From positions 372,001 to 436,000 of the forward strand of contig NZ_BNBR01000005.1 of the NCBI RefSeq assembly GCF_014656055.1: a DNA stretch of 64,000 bases, given 5' to 3'. Shown piece after piece: positions 41,704 to 49,811 of this stretch. Below the pieces are notes generated by a model, which saw only the letters and a list, made by a program, of their open reading frames with translations, was not told where the DNA came from and searched no databases. Position 1 is the first letter of the stretch; each line of letters begins with the position of its first letter. Source of the stretch: Streptomyces griseosporeus. GTDB lineage: Bacteria; Actinomycetota; Actinomycetes; Streptomycetales; Streptomycetaceae. The translations under genes were made by a program, and so were the position numbers.

Positions 41704-42756
41704 ATGACGACGACCACCCCCACCCCGCAGACGGCCGCACCCGCCGGCCCGCCGCCCGCGATGCGGCTGCGCGAGCTGGTGTTCGGCGCGGCCGGTGCCG
41801 CCGCCCTGCGCGCCGCCGCCCGGCTGAAGGTCGCCGACGCCCTCGGGGACACGCCGCTGAGCGCGGAGGCCCTCGCCGCCGCGGTCCGCACCGAGCCGAA
41901 GCCGCTGCGCCGGCTGCTGCGCGCACTGGCCTGCCGGGGCGTGTTCACCGAACGGCCCGACGGCACGTTCGCCCACACCGACATGTCCCGGCTGCTGCGC
42001 GAGGACGACCCGCACAGCCTGCGCGACATCGCCCTGTGGTGCACCGAGCCGTGGACCTGGGACGCCTGGCCCCTGCTCGACGAGGCGGTCCGCACCGGCC
42101 GCAACGTCGTCGAGGGCCTGTACGGCAAGGAGTTCTTCCCCTGGCTGAACGAGGACGCGCCCGAGTCGGCCGACGTCTTCAACCGGGCCATGACGACGTC
42201 CAGCACGCAGTCCGCGCTCGACGTCGCCGCGTTCCTCGACCTGTCGGGCGCCTCCTCGGTCGCCGACATCGGCGGCGGCCAGGGACATGTGCTCGCCAGC
42301 CTGCTGGAGAAGTACCCCGCGATGACCGGGGCGCTGCTGGACCTGCCGCGGGTGGTGGAGAACGCCGACGCGCGGCTGCGGCCGGGCGGCGCGCTCGCCG
42401 ACCGGGTGCGGATCGTGCCCGGCGACTGCCGGGAGGCCGTACCGGTGCGCGCCGACGTCTACGTCATCAAGAACATCCTGGAGTGGGACGACGACTCCAC
42501 CGCGCGCTGCCTCGCCAACGTCATCGAGGCGGGCGGCCCGGGCACCCGGGTCGTGGTCATCGAGAACCTCGTCGACGACACGCCGTCGATGGGCTTCAGC
42601 ACGGCGATGGACCTGCTGCTCCTGCTCAACGTCGGCGGCGCCAAGCACACCACGCAGAGCATGTCGTCCCGGCTGACCGAGGCGGGCCTCGTCATCGACG
42701 CCGTGGGTGCGGTCAACCCGTACCTGCACGCCTTCGACTGCACGGTGCCGGCCTGA
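41704..42756 (+). CDS. O-methyltransferase of the aromatic-polyketide type
   Basis: 350-aa enzyme with N-terminal dimerisation winged helix (LVFGAAGAAALRAAARLKVA, LRRLLRALACRGVF) and C-terminal SAM fold (motif ADIGGGQGH, 187-195). The family normally has a catalytic His in L-H-D-W-D-D; here the motif is NILEWDDD, placing Glu260 where His is expected. It faces the spore-pigment cluster tail-to-tail, so it may methylate that pigment, or belong to the beta-helix transcript. Length is normal. Confidence 0.85.
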   Translation: MTTTTPTPQTAAPAGPPPAMRLRELVFGAAGAAALRAAARLKVADALGDTPLSAEALAAAVRTEPKPLRRLLRALACRGVFTERPDGTFAHTDMSRLLREDDPHSLRDIALWCTEPWTWDAWPLLDEAVRTGRNVVEGLYGKEFFPWLNEDAPESADVFNRAMTTSSTQSALDVAAFLDLSGASSVADIGGGQGHVLASLLEKYPAMTGALLDLPRVVENADARLRPGGALADRVRIVPGDCREAVPVRADVYVIKNILEWDDDSTARCLANVIEAGGPGTRVVVIENLVDDTPSMGFSTAMDLLLLLNVGGAKHTTQSMSSRLTEAGLVIDAVGAVNPYLHAFDCTVPA

Positions 42757-42768
42757 CGGCCCCGCACA

Positions 42769-42822
42769 ACGGCACCGACCGCCGGGCCCGCTTGTGCGCG
42801 CGGGCGGGGCGGTCGGTGCCGT
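42769..42822. terminator. Bidirectional hairpin terminator
   Basis: Outer arms ACGGCACCGACCGCC (42769-42783) and GGCGGTCGGTGCCGT (42808-42822) are perfect 15-bp complements; an inner stem GCCCGC (42786-42791) with GCGGGC (42800-42805) sits in the loop. It lies between the convergent O-methyltransferase and cyclase genes. Confidence 0.8.
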
Positions 42823-42858
42823 AGGGAGGGTCAGGCGTGCCGTAGGGGAGGGTCAGGC
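42816..42858. repeat. Tandem duplication at the end of the cyclase gene
   Basis: A 21-nt block (42816-42836) is followed at once by a 22-nt near-copy (42837-42858) differing by one inserted G. The second copy contains the stop codon of the minus-strand cyclase gene; the first repeats that sequence beyond it. It looks like a small replication-slippage duplication, next to the terminator hairpin. Confidence 0.75.
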
Positions 42859-43185
42859 GGTGCCGTCGCGCTCCCAGCGGTAGAAGCAGTGCGCCATCGC
42901 GTCCTTCGGGGACCGCCAGGTCTCCGGGTCGTACGCGCTGACGTAGGCCGACAGCCGGTCGCTGACGTCCCGGAACTCGGGGTGTCCGGCCGCCTTGGCG
43001 ATGGCCGGGCCCGGGTCCCGCTCGGACTCGATGAGGTGCAGGTAGACGTCCTGGAACTGGAAGAGGCTGCGCCGGGAGACGCCCACCAGGTGCGGCAGTT
43101 CGCCCCGGTCGGACTCGGCGAAGATCTTCGCGATGTCGGGTGCCGCGCCGGGGGCCATCCGGGCGACGATCAGGGTGTGGTGCAC
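42853..43185 (-). CDS. whiE ORFVII: Polyketide cyclase (TcmI-like), WhiE ORFVII type
   Basis: 110-aa ferredoxin-like cyclase (HTLIVARMAPGAAPDIAKIF, ESDRGELPHLVGVSRRSLFQ, FQDVYLHLIE). It closes late rings of the aromatic polyketide. Last gene of the pigment operon, 19 nt after the aromatase. The order SchA/CurD, cupin, KS, CLF, ACP, aromatase, cyclase is that of the whiE spore-pigment cluster. Confidence 0.9.
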   Translation of the reverse strand: MHHTLIVARMAPGAAPDIAKIFAESDRGELPHLVGVSRRSLFQFQDVYLHLIESERDPGPAIAKAAGHPEFRDVSDRLSAYVSAYDPETWRSPKDAMAHCFYRWERDGTA

Positions 43186-43204
43186 GGTTCGTCCTCCGTC
43201 CCGC

Positions 43205-43684
43205 TCAGCGGCTCAGGCCGGGCGTGCGGCCCTGCTCGGCGGCGGCCTTCTCGACGCGGTCCCGGATCAGGGCCATCTGCACCTTGGAGTTCCGGTTGAT
43301 GTTGTCGGTCATCCAGTCGTCGTCGACCGGGGCGTCCGGCTTCATCGCGAAGTCCTGCGTCCACACCATGCGGGTGCCGCCCGGCACCTCCGCGTAGGTC
43401 CAGCGGATGTTCATGTGGTCGAACGGGCCGGTCTCCACGCGGCGGGCCCGCACGGTCAGCGTGGCGCGGTCGGTCTCCCGCTCGGAGACCCAGCTCCACA
43501 CCTTGCCGTTCTCGTCCGGGTGCATGGTCAGCCGGAAGGTGACCTTGTTCCCCTCCTGGGAGAGGATCTCGGCGGAGGCGTACTCGCTGAACAGGTTCGG
43601 CCAGTTCGCCACGTCGTTGGTCATGTCCCAGACCAGGTCGAGCGGCGCCGCGATGGTGATCTCGTTCTCCGTGTGCCCGGCCAT
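43205..43684 (-). CDS. whiE ORFVI: Polyketide aromatase/cyclase (SRPBCC), WhiE ORFVI type
   Basis: 159-aa START/Bet v1-like domain (ENEITIAAPLDLVWDMTNDV, NWPNLFSEYASAEIL, RWTYAEVPGGTRMVW, DNINRNSKVQMALIRDRVE). It guides first-ring folding and aromatisation of the ACP-bound poly-beta-ketone. ATG 43684 follows the ACP stop by one nucleotide. A single-domain form, as in WhiE ORFVI and TcmN N-terminal domain. Confidence 0.92.
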   Translation of the reverse strand: MAGHTENEITIAAPLDLVWDMTNDVANWPNLFSEYASAEILSQEGNKVTFRLTMHPDENGKVWSWVSERETDRATLTVRARRVETGPFDHMNIRWTYAEVPGGTRMVWTQDFAMKPDAPVDDDWMTDNINRNSKVQMALIRDRVEKAAAEQGRTPGLSR

Positions 43685-43685
43685 G

Positions 43686-43943
43686 TCACGCCCCCGCCAC
43701 GAGAGCGCCGTTGACCATGTCCAGGAACTGCCGCGGCGTCTTGCACCGTTCGGCATCCGGGGGGAGCGCGGCGCCGTAACGCTTCTCCAGCTCCCCGACG
43801 ACGCCCAGCAGCCCGAGCGAGTCGATGCCGAGGACGTCGAACGTGGTGTCGTACTGCTGCTCCAGCTCCTCGGGGTCGACGGTGACGCCGGCCGCCTTCT
43901 TCATCAGCTCGGACAGCTCTTCCAGGGTGATGCGGTCACTCAT
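43686..43943 (-). CDS. whiE ORFV: Acyl carrier protein, WhiE ORFV type
   Basis: 85-aa type II PKS carrier. The phosphopantetheine serine is Ser42 in GIDSLGLLG; the surrounding four-helix pattern is standard (ITLEELSELMKKAAGVTV). It carries the growing polyketide between KS/CLF and the cyclases. Confidence 0.94.
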   Translation of the reverse strand: MSDRITLEELSELMKKAAGVTVDPEELEQQYDTTFDVLGIDSLGLLGVVGELEKRYGAALPPDAERCKTPRQFLDMVNGALVAGA

Positions 43944-43973
43944 AGGGTCTCTCTCCTTGCGTCGCTTCGGGGT

Positions 43974-45224
43974 TTACGCCTCTCCGTCGGCCGCGCGCCG
44001 CAGCACGAGCGCCGAGTTCGACCCCATGAGCCCCCGGCTGAGGACGAGGACCGTGCGCAGCTCGGCGGGCCGGGCGCGCACGGTCACGAGGTCGAGGTCG
44101 TGGCTGACGTCGAAGACGTTCGGGGTGGGCGGGATCAGGCCGTGCTCCATCGCGAGCACCGCGGCGGCGGTGTCCAGCACGGACGCCGCGCAGAAGCCGC
44201 GCCCGATACCGGTCTTGGGGGCGGTGACGGGGATGCGCGCGCCGTGCGCGCCGAGCGCGTCGGCGATCGCCAGCGCCTCGGCCCGGTCGGCCGCGGGCAC
44301 GCCGAGCGCGTCGGCGAACACCGCGTCGACCTCGCCGGGCGCGCACCCGGCGTCCTGCAGGGCGCCCGCGATGGCCCGGGCGAGGCCCTGCCGGGACTCC
44401 TCCCAGCGGGAGGCGCCGGTGAAGGTGGCCGCGTGCCCGGCGATCACCGCCCGGACCCGCGCCCCTCGCGCGCGGGCCGCGCCCTCGTCCTCCACGACGA
44501 GCATCCCGCCGCCCTCGGCCGGCACGAACCCGCAGGCCGCGTCGGTGAAGGGGCGGTAGGCGCGGTCCGGGTCGGCCTCGGTGGACAGCTCCTCGTAGCC
44601 GAGCTGGCACACCATCGAGTACGGCGCGAGGGGGGCCTCGGTCGCGCCCGCGACCAGCACGTCCGTGCCGCGCTTGACGGCCCGCGCGGCGTGCGCGAGG
44701 GCGTCCAGGCCGCCCGCCTCGTCGGCGGCGACGACCGAGCAGGGGCCCTTGTAGCCGCGGCGGATGGAGATCTGGCCGGTGCTGGCGGCGTAGAACCAGG
44801 CGATGGACTGGTAGGGGCCGACATAGCGGCTGCCCTTGCCCCACAGCTGTTCCAGCTCCCGCTGGCCGAACTCGCCGCCGCCGGAGCCGGCCGCGGTGAC
44901 CACGCCGACGGAGAACGGGTCCTGGTCGGTGTCGGCCCGGCCGAGCCGGGCGTCCTCCAGGGCCGCGTCGGCGGCGGCCAGCGCGTAGTGGGTGAACCGG
45001 TCGGTCTGCACGAGAATGCGCTCCTCGACCGCCGTGTCCGCCGCGAAGCCGCGGACCTCGCCGGCCACGCGCAGCGGCAGATGGCCGCAGCCCTCACGGG
45101 TGATGCGGTCCAGGACGCTGAGGCCTTCCTGGGTGGACTTCCAGAAGGACTCGGTGCTGGTGCCGTTGGGCGCCACCACACCGATGCCGGTGACGGCGGC
45201 GCGCCGCGGATGCGGTTCGCTCAT
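43974..45224 (-). CDS. whiE ORFIV: Chain length factor (KS-beta), WhiE ORFIV type
   Basis: 416 aa, partner of the KS. Same fold (TGIGVVAPNGTSTESFW, GRGFCAASVLDTAAAVLA) but the catalytic Cys position carries Glu169 in VVAADEAGGLDA, aligned with Cys169 of the neighbouring KS. Most CLFs have Gln there; I recall that spore-pigment CLFs are exceptions. It sets chain length and generates the acetyl starter. Coupled to the KS by ATGA. Confidence 0.94.
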   Translation of the reverse strand: MSEPHPRRAAVTGIGVVAPNGTSTESFWKSTQEGLSVLDRITREGCGHLPLRVAGEVRGFAADTAVEERILVQTDRFTHYALAAADAALEDARLGRADTDQDPFSVGVVTAAGSGGGEFGQRELEQLWGKGSRYVGPYQSIAWFYAASTGQISIRRGYKGPCSVVAADEAGGLDALAHAARAVKRGTDVLVAGATEAPLAPYSMVCQLGYEELSTEADPDRAYRPFTDAACGFVPAEGGGMLVVEDEGAARARGARVRAVIAGHAATFTGASRWEESRQGLARAIAGALQDAGCAPGEVDAVFADALGVPAADRAEALAIADALGAHGARIPVTAPKTGIGRGFCAASVLDTAAAVLAMEHGLIPPTPNVFDVSHDLDLVTVRARPAELRTVLVLSRGLMGSNSALVLRRAADGEA

Positions 45225-46489
45225 CGTGTCCTCTCCCTCGGCCGGGTCAGGACCACCGCGGACTGGAAGCCGCCGAACCCGCTGCCCACGGAGAGCACGG
45301 TGTCCAGCCTGCGCTCACGCGCGGTGCGCGGCACGTAGTCCAGGTCGCACTCGGGGTCCGGCGTCTCGTAGTTGGCGGTGGGCGGGACCACCTGGCGGTC
45401 GAGGGCCAGCACGCAGGCGGCGACCTCGATCGCGCCGATCGCGCCGAGGGAGTGCCCCACCATCGACTTGATGGAGCTCATGGGCGTGGCGTAGGCGTGC
45501 TGCCCCAGCGCCCGTTTCACCGCGGCGGTCTCATGGCGGTCGTTCTGCTGGGTGCCCGACCCGTGCGCGTTGACGTAGTCGACGGCGGTGGGGTCGAGGC
45601 GGGCCCGGTCCAGAGCGGTCTCGATGGCGCGGGCCATCTCCAGGCCCTCCCGGGTCAGGCCGGTCATGTGGTAGGCGTTGCCGAAGGTGGCGTAGCCGCC
45701 CAGCTCGGCGTAGACCCGGGCGCCCCGGGCGCGGGCGTGTTCCAGTTCCTCCAGGACGAGGACGGCGCCGCCCTCGCCCATGACGAACCCGTCGCGGTCG
45801 GCGTCGAAGGGGCGCGAGGCGTGGGCGGGGTCGTCGTTGTTGGGGGAGGTGGCCTTGATCGCGTCGAAGCAGGCCATGGTGATGGGGGAGATCGGCGAGT
45901 CGGAGGCGCCGGCGATGCACACGTCGGCCCGGCCCTCGGCGATGGTGTGGAAGGCGTAGCCGACCGCGTCCAGGCCGGAGGTGCAGCCGGTGGAGACGGT
46001 CTGCACCGGGCCTTGCGCGCCGAACCGTTCCGCCACCGCGGAGGCGAGGGTGCTCGGCGCGAACGCGCGGTGCAGATGCGGCTCCGCCTCACGCGGGTCG
46101 ACGTCCCAGCGCTGCCCGCCGTGGCTGACGAGCACGTAGTCGTGCTCCAGCCGGGTGGTGCCGCCGACCGCGGTGCCCAGGGACACCCCGACCCGCCACG
46201 GGTCCTCCCGGGCCAGCTCCAGACCGGCGTCGCGGACCGCCTCCTCCCCGGCGACCAGCGCGAACTGGATGTAGCGGTCGCAGCGTGCGATCTGCTCCGC
46301 GTCCAGCCCGTGCGCCGCCGGGTCGAAGTCGCACTCGGCGGCGATCCGCGATCTGAGGCCCGCCGGGTCGAAGAAGGTGATGCCCCGCGTCGCGGTGCGC
46401 CCGGCCGCCAGCAGGTCCCAGAAGGCCGCGGTGCCGATGCCGCCCGGGGCGACCACGCCTATGCCGGTGACCGCCACACGCCGGGTCAT
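45221..46489 (-). CDS. whiE ORFIII: Ketosynthase (KS-alpha), WhiE ORFIII type
   Basis: 422 aa from ATG 46489. Catalytic Cys169 (VSTGCTSGLDA), His309 (VNAHGSGTQ), Lys341 and His346 (KSMVGHSLGA). With the CLF it condenses malonyl units on the ACP to build the polyketide of the grey spore pigment. Overlaps the cupin gene end (ATGA at 46486-46489) and the CLF start. Confidence 0.95.
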   Translation of the reverse strand: MTRRVAVTGIGVVAPGGIGTAAFWDLLAAGRTATRGITFFDPAGLRSRIAAECDFDPAAHGLDAEQIARCDRYIQFALVAGEEAVRDAGLELAREDPWRVGVSLGTAVGGTTRLEHDYVLVSHGGQRWDVDPREAEPHLHRAFAPSTLASAVAERFGAQGPVQTVSTGCTSGLDAVGYAFHTIAEGRADVCIAGASDSPISPITMACFDAIKATSPNNDDPAHASRPFDADRDGFVMGEGGAVLVLEELEHARARGARVYAELGGYATFGNAYHMTGLTREGLEMARAIETALDRARLDPTAVDYVNAHGSGTQQNDRHETAAVKRALGQHAYATPMSSIKSMVGHSLGAIGAIEVAACVLALDRQVVPPTANYETPDPECDLDYVPRTARERRLDTVLSVGSGFGGFQSAVVLTRPRERTR

Positions 46490-46905
46490 GACCCGGCCAC
46501 CACGACGCGGTCGGCCTCCTCGGTGCCCTCCGTGTCGACGTGGCCCTGCGGCGGGGTCGGCGCGAGGGGACCGAGGTGGAAGACGAGGCGCGCCTCCACC
46601 TTGCCGACGTTGCGGAAGCGGTGCCGCATGCCGATGGGGATCATCAGCCCCTGCTCCGGCTGGAGCGGGTGCGGTTCGCCGTCCAGGTCCACCTCCAGCT
46701 GCCCGCACAGGACGTACACGAACTCCTCGGAGTACGGGTGGTAGTGCTCGCCGATGCGGTCGCCGGGCTGCACGATGGCCACGCCCATGAAGCCGCTGGT
46801 GGAGCCGACCGTGGCGGGAGTGAGCAGGGCGCGCAGGTCGCCGCCGCGCCGGGTGTTGGGCTCGATCTCGCTGAGATCCACGATTCTGGGACGGGAGGTG
46901 ATCAC
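46486..46905 (-). CDS. whiE ORFII: Cupin protein, WhiE ORFII type
   Basis: 139-aa single-domain cupin. Motif 1: GEHYHPYSEEFVYVLCGQLE; motif 2: IPIGMRHRFRNVGK. The His/Glu set can hold a metal. In spore-pigment clusters this gene is always present; it may act as an oxygenase or cyclase aid. 53 nt after the SchA/CurD gene. Confidence 0.92.
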   Translation of the reverse strand: MITSRPRIVDLSEIEPNTRRGGDLRALLTPATVGSTSGFMGVAIVQPGDRIGEHYHPYSEEFVYVLCGQLEVDLDGEPHPLQPEQGLMIPIGMRHRFRNVGKVEARLVFHLGPLAPTPPQGHVDTEGTEEADRVVVAGS

Positions 46906-46958
46906 GACGTTGCTCCGATCGCGTGTGGGGGGTTTCGGGCGCGGGTTCCGAGGGGCCG

Positions 46959-48083
46959 TCAGGCCTCGGGGGAGCGCCGGTCGGTGACGGGCGTCATACG
47001 GGCCCGCTCCAGCAGGTCCGCGAGGCGGCCGTCGGCCGGCAGTTCGGTCAGCTCGGCCACCCGCGCCGGGTCCGTCAGGCCGAGCGCGCGCGCCGGGTCG
47101 GCGGCGGGCAGACCGCCGCGTACGTCGATCAGCCGGACCACGACGTCGTCGCGCTGGAAGATGGTGCTGCGCAGCACCGGGCTGGCCGGGTCGTCGGCCG
47201 CGGCCTCGTCCTGCTGGGCCAGCAGCTCCGCCAGCCGCATGCCCTGGCCGGGCCGCGCCGGGTAGTACAGGGCGTGCCGCTCGGCGTGCGGGTCGTCCTG
47301 CTCGGCGGTGACGTGGTGCACGGCCGGCAGCGCCGCCCGGGTGAAGAAGACCCGTGCGGACTCGGGGTCGTCGAGGTCACGGTCCTGCTCCAGGTAGGGG
47401 TTGATGGCCTCTTCCACCGCGCGCACCTCGGGCTGGCGGGCGACGTGGCGCAGGGCGGCCAGCAGGTCGCCGCGCACCTCGATGGCGCGGACCACCCGGT
47501 TGCCGTGCATGAACAGGGAGGTGCGGCACAGCCGGGTGGTGTCGTCGACCTTCGGCTCGGGGGAGGCGTAGTCGGCGAGGATCTTCGCGACGGTGTCCTC
47601 GCTGCCCGGCTTGACCGTGAAGGTGAGGGCGTGCCGGATCAGTCCGTCGCCGATCCGCGGGGAGGCCTGCAGGCGGCGGGTCGCGGCGTCGGCGGCCTCG
47701 GCGGGGCCGCCGGTCTCGCGGACGATGTGGAAGCGCAGCGAGCGGGTGTCGCGGACGCAGCTGTGCAGCGGCTCCACCATCCGCACGTGCTCCTCGCTGT
47801 TGACCCAGGCGAGGAACGGCGGGGCGGACTCCCACTCGCTGGTGATGAGCCACTGGGAGGGGTTCTCGATGGACTGGCACAGCTGGTCGCTGACGTGCCC
47901 GGGCACCGACGCGACCTGGTTGCACAGCTGTTCGTAGGCCTCGAGGAACTGCTGCTGTGCCCCGTCGTAGACGTCGACCAGCAGGACGACACGCAGGCGG
48001 GAGCCGTCGAACACGGACTGGGAGACGCGCTGCGAGATCTGCCGGGTCAGCAGCTCCGAGGCGGGGGCGGACGTGGTGGTCAT
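46959..48083 (-). CDS. whiE ORFI: SchA/CurD-like protein, WhiE ORFI type
   Basis: 374-aa protein with the SchA/CurD-like domain (N-terminal half: RVVLLVDVYDGAQQQFLEAY, QWLITSEWES; C-terminal half: RHALTFTVKPGSEDTVAKIL, CRTSLFMHGNRVVRAIEV, repeated with TIFQRDDVVVRLIDV). Both halves look like duplicated ABM-like ferredoxin folds. Specific to spore-pigment and related clusters; role probably in pigment assembly or late oxidation. First gene of the PKS operon; AAGGAG precedes the ATG, and the whiE-type promoter should lie in 48084-48250. Confidence 0.92.
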   Translation of the reverse strand: MTTTSAPASELLTRQISQRVSQSVFDGSRLRVVLLVDVYDGAQQQFLEAYEQLCNQVASVPGHVSDQLCQSIENPSQWLITSEWESAPPFLAWVNSEEHVRMVEPLHSCVRDTRSLRFHIVRETGGPAEAADAATRRLQASPRIGDGLIRHALTFTVKPGSEDTVAKILADYASPEPKVDDTTRLCRTSLFMHGNRVVRAIEVRGDLLAALRHVARQPEVRAVEEAINPYLEQDRDLDDPESARVFFTRAALPAVHHVTAEQDDPHAERHALYYPARPGQGMRLAELLAQQDEAAADDPASPVLRSTIFQRDDVVVRLIDVRGGLPAADPARALGLTDPARVAELTELPADGRLADLLERARMTPVTDRRSPEA

Positions 48084-48250
48084 CCTGGGGACAACTCCTT
48101 CGCGGGGGGTGGCAGGGGCCGGCCGCGGTGCCGCGGCGGTCGCGTGGATCGATCGTGTGCCCGTCCCCGGAAGCGCGCGACTCGTGGGAACTACGCGGGT
48201 GACCGGGCGGGTGGGCAGGGCCGTACGAGGGGACGCCGTCCGGCCGAGCG

Positions 48251-48940
48251 TCAGACGAGGTGGGCGAAGACGACGAGGTTCTCCGTGTAGTCCCGCACGG
48301 CGTGGTCGTAGTCACCCGCACAGGTGATGAGCCGGACCTCCGCCCGGGGGGCGTCGGCGTACACCCGTTCGTCGGGGAAGGCGTCCTTGTCGAAGGTCTC
48401 CGTGTCGTCGACGACGAACGACGCGGTACGGCCGTCGGCGCGCTGGATGCGGAAGACGTCGCCCGCGCGCAGCTCGTCGAGCCGGGCGAAGACGGCGGCG
48501 GACGTGGCGGTGTCCACGTGCCCGGCGACGACCGCGGTGCCGGTCTCGCCCGGGGAGGCGCCCCCGGCGTACCAGCCGACGAGGTTGGTGTCGGCGGCGG
48601 GCGGGGGCTGAAGCTGGCCGGTGGGCCCGAGGGAGAGCGTGGTGAAGGGCGCGTCGACGGAGATCTTCGGGATGAGCAGCCGTACGGGCGCCGAGCGCGG
48701 CAGGTGCTTGCCGGCCTCCGGGTCGGCGGGGGCGGCGGGGGCGCCGGCGGAGGGGACCGCGGCCTGGGCGGCGGCCGGGGGCTGCGCGGCGGAGGTGCCG
48801 TTGTCCGAGCCGTGGCCGCTGAGCTGGAGGGCGGCGATGACCAGCAGGCCCGCCGCGCACACGGTGGTCAGACCGGAGCGGGAGCGGCGCTCGGCCGGTT
48901 CACCGGTGCCGCCGGGGGTGGGGGGAGCGGGGGCTGCCAT
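48251..48940 (-). CDS. Class F sortase
   Basis: 229 aa from ATG 48940. N-terminal cytoplasmic tail, one membrane helix (TTVCAAGLLVIAALQL), Ala/Pro linker, and sortase beta-barrel with His141 (GHVDT) and Cys207 (LITCAGDY). A canonical Arg close to the final strand is not obvious (DYTENLVVFAHLV); Arg216 is the nearest. It would anchor a surface protein by transpeptidation; the next gene upstream is the likely substrate. It sits between the pigment PKS operon and the FAD monooxygenase. Confidence 0.85.
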   Translation of the reverse strand: MAAPAPPTPGGTGEPAERRSRSGLTTVCAAGLLVIAALQLSGHGSDNGTSAAQPPAAAQAAVPSAGAPAAPADPEAGKHLPRSAPVRLLIPKISVDAPFTTLSLGPTGQLQPPPAADTNLVGWYAGGASPGETGTAVVAGHVDTATSAAVFARLDELRAGDVFRIQRADGRTASFVVDDTETFDKDAFPDERVYADAPRAEVRLITCAGDYDHAVRDYTENLVVFAHLV

Positions 48941-49087
48941 CGAGGACCACCTCACTTGGACACGGCAGCGGGGGTGACGCACGGGCCGGGCGGGCGGCAC
49001 GCGCGGTCACGGGTGTACGGGGGGCCGGCCGGGCCGCCACGCGGCGCGCGCGGGTGGCGGCCACGGCGGCTATGTCGGACGGCATGG

Positions 49088-49606
49088 TCAGGCCATGCCC
49101 GCTGCGGACCTCTTGCGGCGGGCGGCGTACAGGCCGGCGCCCGCGACCGCGACGACGGCCAGGCCACCGGCGGTCACCGTCGGACCGGCGAGCGCGCCGC
49201 CGCCGGTGTGCATGCCGCCGCGCGGCGACTCGTGCTTGCCGCCCCAGGAGTCCTGGCCGCTGTCCGAGCCGGAGCTGTCCTTCTTGTAGGTCTCCGGGTC
49301 CTGCTTCGGGTCGCGGGCGGTGCCCCAGTCGTCCTGGTTGACGAGGGTCAGCGCGCCGCCGCCGGTGTGCATGCCGCCACGCGGCCCGTCGTGGCTGTAG
49401 CCCTCGTCCTTGCCGCCGTGCTCCTTCTCGTAGCCGGAGCCGTGCTCCTTGCCGTGCTCCTTGCTGTACGAGGAGTCCTGCCGGCCGGAGCTGGAGGAGG
49501 AGCCGTCCTGCTGGGAGTCGCCGCCGGCCGCGTAGGCGCCGCCGGCGCCGAGCGCGAGGGCGGCGGAGGCCGCCGCCGTGGCCAGGAGGATACGAGCTGA
49601 ACGCAT
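49088..49606 (-). CDS. Secreted small protein with duplicated HTGGG motif, probable sortase substrate
   Basis: 172 aa. Signal peptide (ARILLATAAASAALALGAGG), a Ser/Lys/Glu/His-rich hydrophilic stretch, and PRGGMHTGGGAL present twice (75-86 and 128-139). The second copy is followed by a membrane helix (146-162) and RRKR, i.e. the layout of a sorting signal, but no LPxTG/LAxTG is present; the M-H-T-G of the repeat may replace it. The sortase gene lies directly downstream (147 nt). Confidence 0.75.
   Translation of the reverse strand: MRSARILLATAAASAALALGAGGAYAAGGDSQQDGSSSSSGRQDSSYSKEHGKEHGSGYEKEHGGKDEGYSHDGPRGGMHTGGGALTLVNQDDWGTARDPKQDPETYKKDSSGSDSGQDSWGGKHESPRGGMHTGGGALAGPTVTAGGLAVVAVAGAGLYAARRKRSAAGMA
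49192..49385 (-). repeat. 35-bp direct repeat encoding the HTGGG motif
   Basis: Bases 49192-49226 and 49351-49385 are identical except for one position, 159 bp (53 codons) apart, in frame. They encode the two PRGGMHTGGGAL copies. The nucleotide identity exceeds what protein conservation needs, so duplication or conversion is recent. Confidence 0.85.
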
Positions 49607-49749
49607 CTGATGGTCCTTCCACCGTGAGCCGGGCAGCTGCCTGTGTGTCAGCTGTGGGAACCCGGCCCCGATGTGAACCACCGTCAGGCAGGCCACCGGC
49701 CGCCACCACTCAGGGCGCTCACGCGGGTGACGGCCGTACGGGCCGGACG

Positions 49750-49807
49750 GGTTCGGAGCCGGTCCCGGGCCGGGGTTCCGGGCGGCCTCGGGACCGGTCT
49801 CCGAACC
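49750..49807 (-). terminator. Hairpin terminator after the FAD monooxygenase
   Basis: GGTTCGGAGCCGGTCCCG (49750-49767) pairs with CGGGACCGG (49789-49797) and CTCCGAACC (49799-49807), leaving one bulged T, so the stem has 18 pairs. It lies 4 nt beyond the monooxygenase stop on the minus strand and should separate it from the sortase-substrate gene. Confidence 0.75.
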
Positions 49808-49811
49808 GGGT

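Noticed and set aside
42853..48083. Antibiotic type II PKS (for example tetracenomycin-like) instead of spore pigment
   Set aside because: The SchA/CurD protein, cupin and gene order are those of whiE-type clusters, and no resistance or export genes accompany it.
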